From contig NZ_QEOO01000037.1 in the NCBI RefSeq assembly GCF_003121585.1, positions 1 to 64,000 of the forward strand: a DNA stretch of 64,000 bases, read 5' to 3'. The stretch comes from Nocardioides speluncae. GTDB taxonomy: Bacteria > Actinomycetota > Actinomycetes > Propionibacteriales > Nocardioidaceae. Below, one piece after another: positions 42,410-50,578 of this stretch (positions are counted from its first letter, which is position 1; each line of letters opens with the position of its first letter). A model generated the notes under the pieces. It was not told the DNA's origin, made no database searches, and saw nothing but the letters and a program-made list of their open reading frames with translations. A program made the translations under genes and the position numbers.

Positions 42410-43306
42410 ATGCAGAGCAACAACCCTGTGTTCCGGCGCTCGGAGTCCTTCAACGGGACCCAGCAGAACGCCTACGGCAACACGACCTACCCCGGCGCGG
42501 GCCAGCAGTACCCCGGCTACGGCCAGCAGTACCCCGGCTACGGCCAGCAGCCGATGGCCGACCCGTCGCAGTGGGGCACCGGCATGCCGCCGATGGACAC
42601 CCGCCGTGCCGGCGACCGGATGACGATTGACTCGGTCGTCCAGAAGACGGCGTTCGCCCTCGGCATCGTGATCGTCTTCGCGGCGGCCACCTGGATGCTC
42701 ACCGGTGACATCGAGGAGGGCACGGCCCAGACGCTGGTCCTCGCGCTGATGGTCGGCTCGCTCGGCGCGTTCGTGCTGTCGCTGGTCAACTCGTTCAAGC
42801 GGGTGGTCAGCCCGGCCCTGGTGATCCTGTTCTGCGCGTTCGAGGGTGTGGCGCTCGGCGCGCTCAGCAAGTTCATCGACGCCCAGTACTCGAGCCCGGG
42901 CACCGGCAACCTTGTCGTGCAGGCCGTGATCGGCACCTTCGCGGCCTTCGCCGGCACGCTCGCGGCGTACAAGTTCTTCAACATCCAGGTCGGCGGCCGG
43001 TTCCGGAAGTTCGTGATCGCGGCCATGTTCGGCATGGTGGCGCTCAGCCTGCTGGAGCTGGTGCTCAGCCTGTTCGGCAGCAGCTTCGGGCTGTTCGGCT
43101 TCGGCGCCCTCGGTGCGGTCACCGCGGTGATCGGCCTGGTGCTTGGTGTGTTCATGCTGCTGCTCGACTTCGACTTCGTCGAGCAGGGCATCGCCGCCGG
43201 CATCGATGAGCGCGAGTCCTGGCGCGCGGCCTTTGCGATGACCGTCAGCCTGGTCTGGATCTACACCAACCTGCTCCGGCTGCTGGCGATCTTCAACTCG
43301 GACTGA
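42410..43306 (+). CDS. Bax inhibitor-1/YccA family membrane protein
   Basis: A 298-residue membrane protein. The N-terminus is cytoplasmic and low complexity, with GQQYPGYGQQ repeats (residues 31-47). Seven hydrophobic segments follow from about residue 80, with the family pattern FALGIVIVFAAATWML, CAFEGVALGALS and DFDFVEQGIAAGIDERESWRAAFAMTVSLVWIY (acidic di-Asp pH-sensor region). Bax1-I proteins are calcium-leak channels or stress proteins. It is monocistronic, ending at a strong terminator. Confidence 0.9.
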   Translation: MQSNNPVFRRSESFNGTQQNAYGNTTYPGAGQQYPGYGQQYPGYGQQPMADPSQWGTGMPPMDTRRAGDRMTIDSVVQKTAFALGIVIVFAAATWMLTGDIEEGTAQTLVLALMVGSLGAFVLSLVNSFKRVVSPALVILFCAFEGVALGALSKFIDAQYSSPGTGNLVVQAVIGTFAAFAGTLAAYKFFNIQVGGRFRKFVIAAMFGMVALSLLELVLSLFGSSFGLFGFGALGAVTAVIGLVLGVFMLLLDFDFVEQGIAAGIDERESWRAAFAMTVSLVWIYTNLLRLLAIFNSD

Positions 43307-43312
43307 TCCACC

Positions 43313-43349
43313 AAGCGAAGCCCCGGGCGGTCACCACCCGGGGCTTTCG
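43313..43349. terminator. bidirectional terminator between Bax1-I and response regulator genes
   Basis: A perfect 10-bp stem (AAGCCCCGGG with CCCGGGGCTT) and 9-base loop lies between the convergent genes. The flanking GCG/CGC extends it with a one-base bulge. AA precedes and TTT follows the GC stem, so it can serve both strands. Confidence 0.8.
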
Positions 43350-43354
43350 CATGC

Positions 43355-44002
43355 TCAGCCGGCGTCCAAGAATGCGAGTACGGCGAGTACCCGGCGGTTG
43401 TCGTCGGAGGCCTGGGGCAGGCCGAGCTTGGTGAAGATGTTGGCGACGTGCTTGCCGACGGCCTTCTCGGTGACGAAGAGCCTGGCCGCGATCGCGGCAT
43501 TCGACCGGCCCTCGGCGATCAGCGTCATCACTTCCAGTTCGCGCGGTGACAGCCGATCGACAGGGTGGTCACGCCGGGTACTGCTGACCAGGCCGGCCAC
43601 CACCTCCGGGTCCAGCACCGTCCCGCCCGAGACAACCTGCTGGACAGAGGCGACGAACGTGTCCACATCGGTGACCCGGTCCTTGAGCAGATACCCCACG
43701 GCGCCAAGCCCGCTCTCGAGCAGGTCGCGGGCGTAGCGCGTATCGACGTACTGGCTGAGGATCAGCACCGGGAAGCCGGGGCGCTCCGTCCGGACCTTGA
43801 TCGCCGCAACCAGCCCTTCGCTGGAATGGTTTGGCGGCAGCCGGACATCGAGTACGGCGGCGTCGACGGAGGGATCGGCGAGAGCCAGGTCGAGCTCTGG
43901 TGCGTTGTCGACGGCCGCCGCGACCTCGAAGCCACCCAGTGTCAGGAATCTGACGATGGCTTCTCGGAGTAGGGCTTGGTCCTCAGCGACGACAATGCGC
44001 AC
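43355..44002 (-). CDS. NarL/LuxR-type response regulator
   Basis: A 215-residue regulator with a receiver domain (VVAEDQALLREAIV; phospho-acceptor Asp52 in AVLDVRLPP; the conserved lysine in YLLKDRV) and a C-terminal LuxR HTH (LSPRELEVMTLIAEGRSNAAIA, EKAVGKHVANIFTKLGL). It is the last gene of the minus-strand operon and overlaps the kinase gene by 61 bases. It probably controls its own operon and the ABC transporter. Confidence 0.92.
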   Translation of the reverse strand: MRIVVAEDQALLREAIVRFLTLGGFEVAAAVDNAPELDLALADPSVDAAVLDVRLPPNHSSEGLVAAIKVRTERPGFPVLILSQYVDTRYARDLLESGLGAVGYLLKDRVTDVDTFVASVQQVVSGGTVLDPEVVAGLVSSTRRDHPVDRLSPRELEVMTLIAEGRSNAAIAARLFVTEKAVGKHVANIFTKLGLPQASDDNRRVLAVLAFLDAG

Positions 44003-45261
44003 GGCACCTCCATGGTGACGACGGTCGGGCCCCCCGTGGGGCTGGAGATGGTCACGATGCCATCGAACGCCGACATCCTTCGCGCGAGGCCGTCCAAGCC
44101 CGAGCCCGGTGCCGCGCTTGCGTCGCCGATCCCGTCGTCACGAACGACGACGCGTAGGACACCGTCGCCATGGCTCAGCGTGACCTCGACCTGTTCTGCC
44201 TTGGCATGCTTGACGACGTTGGCAAGGCACTCGGCGACGCCGAAGTAGACAGCTGTCTCGACCGGTGCTGGCGGGTGCCCCGGCAGGGACGCGGCCACGG
44301 TGACGGGCAGCGGCAGCGGTGCCGCCAGCGATTCAATCCCGCCAACAAGCCCCAACTCGGCGAGCGCGGGCGGGTGAATGCCACGGACAACAGAGCGCAG
44401 GTTCTCCAAGGCGGACACTGTCGTCAGGCGCAGCTCCCGCAGGACCTCGACGGCGATTGCGGGATCCGCCTCGATCATCTTCTCTGCATAGCTGGCGTTC
44501 ATACCAATGGCGACCAGTTGTGCCTGAGCGCCGTCGTGGAGGTCACGCTCGATCCGGCGGATCTCGGCGGCGTTGTGGTCGAGTACCTCGGACCGCGACG
44601 TCGACACCTCCTCAACCCGTCGTTCCAGCTCCTCGACCCGGCCGTGGTCGAGGATGCCTCGCTCGGCGAGAGCCCGTGCCCTCACCAGTGGCAGCGACAC
44701 GAACCACCACGCGATCAGCATCGGCGTCGAGATGAACACCGGCAGCCACCACAGGCTGTGGTCGAGGAAGAGCACCACCGAGACGTGGGCGATGGGTGCT
44801 GTCAGCAGCGCGACCGGGGCGAGCGACAGCACGAAGCCGCCGGTCGCGGAGAAGGCGAGGAAGGCGACGTCGCGCCAGCGGGCCGGGTCGCGCAGCCAGA
44901 CCCACGGCCTGGTGAGGAAGTTGCGGCCGCGGTCGTCGGCGTACCCCGCCTCGATCTCGGTGCCGAGCACCGCCCCGCTCACCGCGCGGTGGGCGCGGGT
45001 GAGCAGGGCGGTGGCGGGTACGGCGAGCCAAACCAACAACAGTCCAGCGCCGACGGCGAACACCAGCGGCAGTCCGACCACGGTCAGGATCAGCAGCACC
45101 AGGGCTGGTACCGCGGCCAGGGTGTAGCCGGCCGAGAGGCCGGTCATCCGCAGCCGGTAGAGCAGGCTCTCCCGGGTGACCCCGGTCGGGGCCACCGAGT
45201 CGATGCGCAGGTCCTGGAGTGTCATGGCGATGCCCCAGTCTGGCGCAGTCCCCGTGGTCAC
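43942..45261 (-). CDS. sensor histidine kinase (LiaS/DesK-like)
   Basis: A 439-residue kinase with an N-terminal membrane sensor of four to five hydrophobic segments (residues 30-200), a dimerisation helix with the phospho-acceptor histidine in RRIERDLHDGAQAQLVAIGM, and a HATPase domain (ECLANVVKHAKA, VRDDGIGDASAAPGSGLDGL). GTG at 45261 overlaps the permease stop (GTGA); ATG at 45225 is an alternative start. It pairs with the overlapping response regulator. Neighbouring ABC genes suggest a cell-envelope stress or antimicrobial response module. Confidence 0.9.
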   Translation of the reverse strand: MTTGTAPDWGIAMTLQDLRIDSVAPTGVTRESLLYRLRMTGLSAGYTLAAVPALVLLILTVVGLPLVFAVGAGLLLVWLAVPATALLTRAHRAVSGAVLGTEIEAGYADDRGRNFLTRPWVWLRDPARWRDVAFLAFSATGGFVLSLAPVALLTAPIAHVSVVLFLDHSLWWLPVFISTPMLIAWWFVSLPLVRARALAERGILDHGRVEELERRVEEVSTSRSEVLDHNAAEIRRIERDLHDGAQAQLVAIGMNASYAEKMIEADPAIAVEVLRELRLTTVSALENLRSVVRGIHPPALAELGLVGGIESLAAPLPLPVTVAASLPGHPPAPVETAVYFGVAECLANVVKHAKAEQVEVTLSHGDGVLRVVVRDDGIGDASAAPGSGLDGLARRMSAFDGIVTISSPTGGPTVVTMEVPCALSSLRTKPYSEKPSSDS

Positions 45262-46640
45262 GCCGCGACTGCCGTCGTGAGGCCGGTCTCGGTGGCCCGG
45301 TCGAGGGTCCGGCGGGCGGCCGCGCTCGACGCCCCGAGCGTGATCGCGGCAGCGAGTACGGCGAGCACGATCGGCAGCCACAGCTGGCCGTTCGGTACGG
45401 CGCCCTCGTCGCGGGCGATGCTGTACGGCACCACCGTTGCGACGCTCGCGAGCCCGCCGAGGAACAGCCCGACCGCCGTGACCAGCGTGGCCTCAGCAAG
45501 CACCGAGTCGCGCACCTGGGACGTGCTCGCGCCGACCAGCTGCAGCCGGGCGAACTCGCGGCGCCTGTCGCTGATCGCGGCCGCGATCGAGTTGACCACC
45601 ATGATCGCCGCGAACAGTGCGATCATGCCGGTGACCACGTTGTTGAGCAGCGTGATCGTGTCCGCCTCCTGCTTGTCGGGAGCAATGGCGTCCAGGGTGC
45701 GGCCATCGATGCCGACCATCATCATCACGCCGACGGTGGTCCCGACGAAGACCGTTAGTGCGCCGAGCACCCCGCTCAGCACCTGCGAGCGACGGCTCGC
45801 GTTGAACGCCGCCAGGTAGCCGGGTGCCCCGGCGATCGCGAACACCGGGCGCAGCGCCAGCGACGACCAGCGCAGCAGCAGCGGTGCCAGTGCGGCGAAG
45901 CCGACGCCGGCCACGATGCAGGCACTGCCGGCGGTCTGCATGGGTGCGTAGGGGTCGCTGGAGTCGGTCATGACAGTGACGGTCAGCACCGCCAGGATTG
46001 CGGCGTACCCGATCAGCACCAGGCCGCCGACGACCCGCCACCACCGCAGCTTCTCGCGCCCGGCCAGGCCGTCGGCGAGTGCGATGGTTGCCGGGCCTCG
46101 GGTCGCCTTGCGACCCGCGAGGGTGGCCGAGCCGAGGCTGACGAGTACGACGAGTACGGCGACCGTGCCGAGCGAGGCAGGCCCGCCGGCGAACTCGACC
46201 GAGTCGGCCACCATGTCGCCGCCCTGCAGCATCGCGAGCAGTGCCTGGCCGCCGATGCTGGCGATCACCGTGCCGAGCAGCGAACCGATGATCGAGACCA
46301 GCAGTGTCTCGGTGCGGATCATCTTGCGGGCCTGGCGGGGCGTCGTACCGACCGTGCGGAGCAGTGCGATCTCGACGTCGCGCTGCCGAACGGCGACGCT
46401 CAGGGTCGAGGCGAGGGAGAAGAGCACGATCAGCGCACCCCAGCCGCCGACGACCAGGCCCATGATCGTCAGGGCCTCCTGGTCGGCCTTGGAGACGCCG
46501 TCGCCGTACGCGGTCTCGGTGAGGGTCGCGAACGACCCGATCAGGGCGGTGCCGAGGACGACCGTGAGGAAGGTCGCCGTGAAGGACGTCATCCGATAGC
46601 GCAGCGAACGGAGCGCCAGGCCGGTCATCGAGCCGGTCAT
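45258..46640 (-). CDS. ABC transporter permease, FtsX/MacB type
   Basis: A 460-residue permease with one N-terminal helix (FTATFLTVVLGTALIGSF), a first FtsX block of three helices with the cytoplasmic signature DVEIALLRTVGTTPRQARKMIRTET, and a second FtsX block at the C-terminus (REFARLQLVGASTSQVRDSVLAEA). This is the duplicated-FtsX arrangement of MacB/LolE-like exporters. The ATG overlaps the ATPase stop (TGATG). It works with the upstream ATPase; the substrate is unknown. Confidence 0.9.
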   Translation of the reverse strand: MTGSMTGLALRSLRYRMTSFTATFLTVVLGTALIGSFATLTETAYGDGVSKADQEALTIMGLVVGGWGALIVLFSLASTLSVAVRQRDVEIALLRTVGTTPRQARKMIRTETLLVSIIGSLLGTVIASIGGQALLAMLQGGDMVADSVEFAGGPASLGTVAVLVVLVSLGSATLAGRKATRGPATIALADGLAGREKLRWWRVVGGLVLIGYAAILAVLTVTVMTDSSDPYAPMQTAGSACIVAGVGFAALAPLLLRWSSLALRPVFAIAGAPGYLAAFNASRRSQVLSGVLGALTVFVGTTVGVMMMVGIDGRTLDAIAPDKQEADTITLLNNVVTGMIALFAAIMVVNSIAAAISDRRREFARLQLVGASTSQVRDSVLAEATLVTAVGLFLGGLASVATVVPYSIARDEGAVPNGQLWLPIVLAVLAAAITLGASSAAARRTLDRATETGLTTAVAA

Positions 46641-47428
46641 CACGCCACGCTCCCAACCGGCACGGTGGCGGCCACGAGGTCGTCGAGGTGCGCCATCTGG
46701 CTGGCGACCGCGTCGGCGGTGGGGTTCTGCATCCGACCGGCGACATGGCCGTCGACCAGGAAGACCACGGCGTCGGCGTACGCCGCGGCGACCGGGTCGT
46801 GGGTCACCATGATCACGGTCTGACCGAGGGTGTCCACGCTCTCGCGCAGCAGCTGCAGCACCTCCCGGGCGTTGGTCGAGTCGAGGGCGCCGGTCGGCTC
46901 GTCGGCGAGGACGACGGCGGGCGCGGTGACCAGGGCCCGCGCGATCGCGACCCGCTGCTGCTGGCCGCCGGACATCGCGCCCGGCAGGTGCTTGGCCCGG
47001 TCCCCGAGCCCGACCCGGCCGAGCAGGTCGCGGACCCGCTGCTTGTCCGGGCGGACGCCCGCGAGCCGCAGCGGCAGCGCGACGTTCTGCTCCGCGGTGA
47101 GGTACGGCATCAGGTGAAAGCCCTGGAACACGATGCCGATCTGCTCGCGCCGGAACCGGGTACGGCGCGCCTCGGGCCACTCGGTGATGTCGTGGCCGGC
47201 CACCACGACGTGGCCGATGGTCGGCCGCTCGAGGCCGGCGGCGGCGTTGAGGAACGTCGACTTGCCGGAGCCCGACGGGCCCATCACGGCGGTGAAGCTG
47301 CCGGTCGCGAAGCTGAGGTCGACGCCGTCGAGGGCCCGTACCTGGTTGGACCTGTCGGCGCCGGCGCCGGCGCCGTACACGCGGGTCAGCTGGTGCACCG
47401 AGAGCGCCTCGGTGGAGTGGGTGTTCAT
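46640..47428 (-). CDS. ABC transporter ATPase, MacB/LolD type
   Basis: A 262-residue ATPase with Walker A GPSGSGKST, Q-loop GIVFQGFHLMP, signature MSGGQQQR, Walker B VVLADEPTGALD and switch MVTHD. The GFHLMP and GALD sequences are typical of MacB/LolD-type exporters. ATG at 47428 is chosen because AAGGGAG sits 6 bases upstream; a start 13 codons earlier is possible. It is the first gene of an operon with permease, kinase and regulator. Confidence 0.93.
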   Translation of the reverse strand: MNTHSTEALSVHQLTRVYGAGAGADRSNQVRALDGVDLSFATGSFTAVMGPSGSGKSTFLNAAAGLERPTIGHVVVAGHDITEWPEARRTRFRREQIGIVFQGFHLMPYLTAEQNVALPLRLAGVRPDKQRVRDLLGRVGLGDRAKHLPGAMSGGQQQRVAIARALVTAPAVVLADEPTGALDSTNAREVLQLLRESVDTLGQTVIMVTHDPVAAAYADAVVFLVDGHVAGRMQNPTADAVASQMAHLDDLVAATVPVGSVA

Positions 47429-47520
47429 GTCGGCTCCCTTGAGGTGAGTCGTACTGGTTGAGGTCATGGCTCGACGCTATGAGCGCGGGAGCGGCGCCAC
47501 GATGGGCGAAGACCGCCGTT

Positions 47521-47539
47521 GGGGGTAGGGAAAACCCCC
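47521..47539. promoter_or_regulatory. candidate response-regulator operator
   Basis: GGGGGT and ACCCCC, separated by AGGGAAA, form a dyad about 95 bases upstream of the ABC operon start. Its symmetry and place suggest autoregulation by the LuxR-type regulator of this operon. Confidence 0.4.
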
Positions 47540-47587
47540 GTCTTCTGGCCGGCTCTCTGGACGGGCCTCTGGACGCTTGACCAGGCT

Positions 47588-47605
47588 GTGTGAACGGAGT
47601 CACAC
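47588..47605. promoter_or_regulatory. CRP/GlxR-type binding site
   Basis: GTGTGA-N6-TCACAC is a perfect 6-bp dyad matching the TGTGA-N6-TCACA consensus of CRP-family regulators. It lies 63 bases upstream of the secreted SGNH hydrolase gene. Just after it, TTACC-AAT-GGGTA (47612-47624) forms a second, imperfect dyad. Confidence 0.7.
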
Positions 47606-47667
47606 TTCGGTTACCAATGGGTAGCTCACCACTCTCGGGGGTGGGCTGGAGGGCTTGGGAGGGCCTC

Positions 47668-48531
47668 ATGAAGCTTCGGACACTGGTTGCTGCCGTCACG
47701 GCGGTCGTGGGCGGACTGGCCGGCGGGCTGGCCGCACCGGCGCAGGCGAGCGACGACACCATCGACTACGTCGCCCTCGGCGACTCGTACGCCGCCGGAT
47801 CGGGCGTGCTGCCGCTGGCGTGGGGAGCGCCGCTGCTGTGCGCCCAGTCGAGCCGGAACCTGTCGCACGTGCTGGCGGACTCGCTCGACGCCGACCTCAC
47901 CGACGTGACCTGTGGCGGAGCGCAGACCAGCCACTTCTACGCCAAGCAGTACTGGAACACCCCGCCCCAGCTGGACGCCCTCTCGGACGACACCGACCTG
48001 GTGACGCTGATGATCGGCGGCAACGACACCAACCTGTTCGCTGGCGCGATCCAGAACTGTGTAATCGAGGCGATCGGGTCGTTCGGTCAGGGCAACCCGT
48101 GCGAGCGGAAGTACTCCGCCCAGTGGAACCAGCAGATCGACGGCACCATCGGCCCGGCGGTCAAGAAGGCCCTCGCCGACATCGTGGCCAAGGCGCCGAA
48201 CGCCGAGGTCCTCATCGTCGGCTACCCGTGGATTATGCCGGCCAGTGGCGGCTGCTTCGCGAAGATGCCGATCGCCACGGGCGACGTACCGTTCATGCGC
48301 GCGCTGCAGGCCAACCTCAACGACGCGATCGGGAAGTCCGCGGCCGACAACGGCGTCACCTTCGTCGACCTCGCCGAGCTCTCCGAGCTCTCCGACGGCC
48401 ACGACTCCTGCAAGCCGATCGGCACCCGCTGGGTCGAGCCCGCCCTGTTCGGCCTCAACTTCGTCCCCGTCCACCCCAACGCCCTCGGCGAGCGGAAGAT
48501 GGCCGAAGCCGTCCAAGCCGCCCTCAACTGA
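47668..48531 (+). CDS. secreted SGNH-family lipase/esterase
   Basis: A 287-residue exported enzyme with a signal peptide (KLRTLVAAVTAVVGGLAGGLAAPAQA cut into short pieces: LRTLVAAVTAVVGG, LAAPAQA). Block I is ALGDSYAAGSG (nucleophile Ser), block II contains CGGAQTS, block III GGNDTN and block V VPVHPN with the catalytic His. Cysteines in the mature part can form disulfides, as in the Streptomyces scabies esterase group. ATG at 47668 has a GGGAGGG site. A CRP-type site upstream suggests cAMP-linked control. Confidence 0.9.
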   Translation: MKLRTLVAAVTAVVGGLAGGLAAPAQASDDTIDYVALGDSYAAGSGVLPLAWGAPLLCAQSSRNLSHVLADSLDADLTDVTCGGAQTSHFYAKQYWNTPPQLDALSDDTDLVTLMIGGNDTNLFAGAIQNCVIEAIGSFGQGNPCERKYSAQWNQQIDGTIGPAVKKALADIVAKAPNAEVLIVGYPWIMPASGGCFAKMPIATGDVPFMRALQANLNDAIGKSAADNGVTFVDLAELSELSDGHDSCKPIGTRWVEPALFGLNFVPVHPNALGERKMAEAVQAALN

Positions 48532-48666
48532 CCCGGCCCGTCTTGACGCGTGAGTACGTCGACCCGGCTCGTGTTCACATGTGGGTGGGTCGACCCGGCC
48601 GGTGTTGACGAACTGACTCGTTGACACCGGCCGGGTGAGCGTTGTATTGCGTGAAGACGGGCCGGG
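48532..48666. repeat. inverted and direct copies of the 31-bp repeat family
   Basis: Downstream of the SGNH gene, segments such as CCCGGCCCGTCTTGACGCG and GGTCGACCCGGCCGGTGTTGACG are inverted relatives of the tandem unit at 49165-49443. A direct-orientation unit sits at 48636-48666 (TGAGCGTTGTATTGCGTGAA...). Together they can form strong stems and probably work as transcription stops for the SGNH gene. Confidence 0.6.
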
Positions 48667-48681
48667 TCGGGTGATTGGGAG

Positions 48682-48721
48682 CCGCTGGTTGAGGAGGTCG
48701 CTCTGCGACCGTCTCGAAACC
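48682..48721 (-). repeat. dispersed palindromic repeat (GGTTTCGAGACGG type), intergenic
   Basis: This is an inverted copy of the element at 6358 and 54318: CCGCTGGTTGAGGAGGTCG ... CCGTCTCGAAACC. Here it is intergenic, the usual setting of such palindromes, between the 31-bp repeat and the gene at 48800. Confidence 0.75.
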
Positions 48722-48799
48722 GAGGCGACGGATCTCCGGGTCAGCCGAGCCTGAACGAATTCGGTAGCCGACCGAGACCCGCAGATCTAACCTGCGAGC

Positions 48800-49150
48800 A
48801 TGTCCGGGCTTCAGATCTGTCGTGGCTGTGATCGGCCGGTGCGAGCGGATAAGGACACGTACGAGGTGTTCGAGTGCATGCACTACGTCTGCTTCCACTA
48901 CGAGTTCGAGCACGGCGATCTCGATCTCGACCTCGACTGCGGCGTGCCCGGCTGCCCCTCCGGTGTGCTTCCGGTAACCAAGCCCAGCGCGGCCGCGGTT
49001 GGTCTGCTGAACGAGGTCGCCGAGGCTCTGCGGAACCCGTACGACGCAGATGCTTGGACGATGGAGCGTGGATCGCCCGGCGTTCTGCACCTGACCAAGA
49101 ACGAGGTACGGGTCCAGCTGGTAGCTGTCGACGAGGTCACCCGCACCTGA
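48800..49150 (+). CDS. small cysteine-rich hypothetical protein
   Basis: A 116-residue protein. The first 55 residues carry six cysteines (CRGC, then C...C in FECMHYVCFHYE, then CGVPGC) plus histidines, which suggests a zinc-binding fold. The rest is an alpha/beta segment without recognised motif. It has no signal peptide. It is isolated between repeat arrays. No family was recognised. Confidence 0.6.
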   Translation: MSGLQICRGCDRPVRADKDTYEVFECMHYVCFHYEFEHGDLDLDLDCGVPGCPSGVLPVTKPSAAAVGLLNEVAEALRNPYDADAWTMERGSPGVLHLTKNEVRVQLVAVDEVTRT

Positions 49151-49164
49151 CCACCCCGGGCGGT

Positions 49165-49443
49165 TCGGCGTCGTACAGCGTGAAGACGGGCCGGGTGAGC
49201 GTCGTACGGCGTGGAGACGGGCCGGGTGAGCGTCGTACGGCGTGGAGACGGGCCGGGTGAGCGTCGTACGGCGTGGAGACGGGCCGGGTGAGCGTCGTAC
49301 GGCGTGAAGACGGGCCGGGTCGGCGTCGTACGGCGTGAAGACGGGCCGGGTGAGCGTCGTACGGCGTGAAGACGGGCCGGGTGAGCGTCGTATGGCGTGA
49401 AGACGGGCCGGGTCGGCGTCGTACGGCGTGAAGACGGGCCGGG
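49165..49443. repeat. tandem array, nine units of 31 bp
   Basis: Nine head-to-tail units, ends fixed on GGGCCGGG: 49165-49195, then every 31 bases to 49443. The unit is (TGAG or TCGG)CGTCGTACGGCGTG(A/G)AGACGGGCCGGG. Units 1, 6 and 9 begin TCGG; the others begin TGAG. The array separates the gene ending at 49150 from the convergent GDSL hydrolase gene. The units are not spaced like CRISPR repeats. The function is unknown; terminator or chromosome-structure roles are possible. Confidence 0.9.
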
Positions 49444-49448
49444 TCGGG

Positions 49449-50558
49449 TTAGGCGGACGTCTCCGAAGCGGCGGCGGTGAGAGACCCGACGGGCTCCTCG
49501 GTCTCCGGCGACTCGACCTCGCCCTGGGGGTGGCGGCGGCGGTGGCGGAGGAGGGCCCAGCGGCCTCGGACGCCGACCCGGGCGCCGGCGACGACGGTGC
49601 CGTCGACCTCGGTGCCGGGGGTGCGGGCGGCGGCGACGGCGGCGTGCGAGATCGGCAGCACGCCCTCCCCGCGGTAGGCCTCGGGCTCGACCTCCTCCGG
49701 CGGGATCAGGCCGAGTGCGGCGAGCGTGGACGGGATCAGCACGGTGGCCAGCGAGGCATAGCCCTCGGCGGACGGGTGGAACTGGTCCGGCCCGAAGAGT
49801 ACGGCGGGCGCGGCGGCGAACTCCGGCCCGAGGATCGAGCCGAGCGACACCGACCGACCGCCCGCCTCGACCACCGCGATCGTTTGGGCGGCGGCCAGCC
49901 GCCGCGACCAGGCGCGCGCGACCTGCTTGAGCGGGGGCGCGATCGGCTGGACGGTACCGAGGTCGGGGCAGGTGCCGACGACCACGTCGACCCCGCGGTC
50001 CCGTAGCCGGCCGACCGCCTTTGAGAGATGCCGCACCGACTGGGACGGCAGCACGCTGTGGGTGACGTCGTTGGCGCCGATGTTGATCACCGCGACATCC
50101 GGCTCCATCGGCAGCGCCGCCTCGACCTGCGCCATCAGGTCGCTCGACTGCGCGCCCACCACCGCGAACTCGCGCAGATAGACCCGACGTCCGGACTGCT
50201 CCGACACACCGCTGCCGAGGTGGGCGCCGGGCGTGTCCTCGACCCGGTCCACGCCGTACCCCGCCGCGCCGGAGTCGCCGAGCAGCGCGATCTTGATTGC
50301 CGGACCGGATCTGCGCCGGCCGTACCACCCCGTCGCATCCGGCGGCCGCTCGGAATGGGTCACGCCGATCGTCCTGCGGGCGAGCTTCGCCTCAGCAGTG
50401 AGTACGCCGTACAACCCGGCTCCGAGCAGCGAAAGGCCGCCGCCCCCGTAGGCGGCGGCGGACGCTAGTTTCCTGGCGGCAGCAGCTGTTCCCACCCGTC
50501 CACTGTAAAGACCGACCCCAGCCACGGTGGCCGAACCACGCCAGACTCGGGTCACCAA
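49449..50558 (-). CDS. GDSL/SGNH-family hydrolase with N-terminal membrane segment
   Basis: A 369-residue protein. A hydrophobic stretch near residues 35-55 (AAAYGGGGLSLLGAGLYGVL) probably anchors it. The SGNH blocks follow: ALLGDSGAAGYG (Ser), VGAQSSD, INIGANDVTH (Asn) and FGPDQFHPSAEGYA (Asp/His). The tail of about 60 residues is basic and then acidic. The substrate is unknown; relatives act on acyl esters in the envelope. It ends beside the 31-bp tandem array. Confidence 0.85.
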   Translation of the reverse strand: MVTRVWRGSATVAGVGLYSGRVGTAAAARKLASAAAYGGGGLSLLGAGLYGVLTAEAKLARRTIGVTHSERPPDATGWYGRRRSGPAIKIALLGDSGAAGYGVDRVEDTPGAHLGSGVSEQSGRRVYLREFAVVGAQSSDLMAQVEAALPMEPDVAVINIGANDVTHSVLPSQSVRHLSKAVGRLRDRGVDVVVGTCPDLGTVQPIAPPLKQVARAWSRRLAAAQTIAVVEAGGRSVSLGSILGPEFAAAPAVLFGPDQFHPSAEGYASLATVLIPSTLAALGLIPPEEVEPEAYRGEGVLPISHAAVAAARTPGTEVDGTVVAGARVGVRGRWALLRHRRRHPQGEVESPETEEPVGSLTAAASETSA

Positions 50559-50578
50559 ACCTGCAACGACCTGCGGTA

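Noticed and set aside
49165..49443. Possible CRISPR array
   Set aside because: The 31-bp units are directly joined with no variable spacers, and no cas gene is in the window.
48898..50328. Long minus-strand ORF across the 31-bp array and the GDSL gene
   Set aside because: It is made of the translated repeat and an out-of-frame shadow of the GDSL hydrolase gene; composition is Arg/Gly/Pro-rich with no domain.
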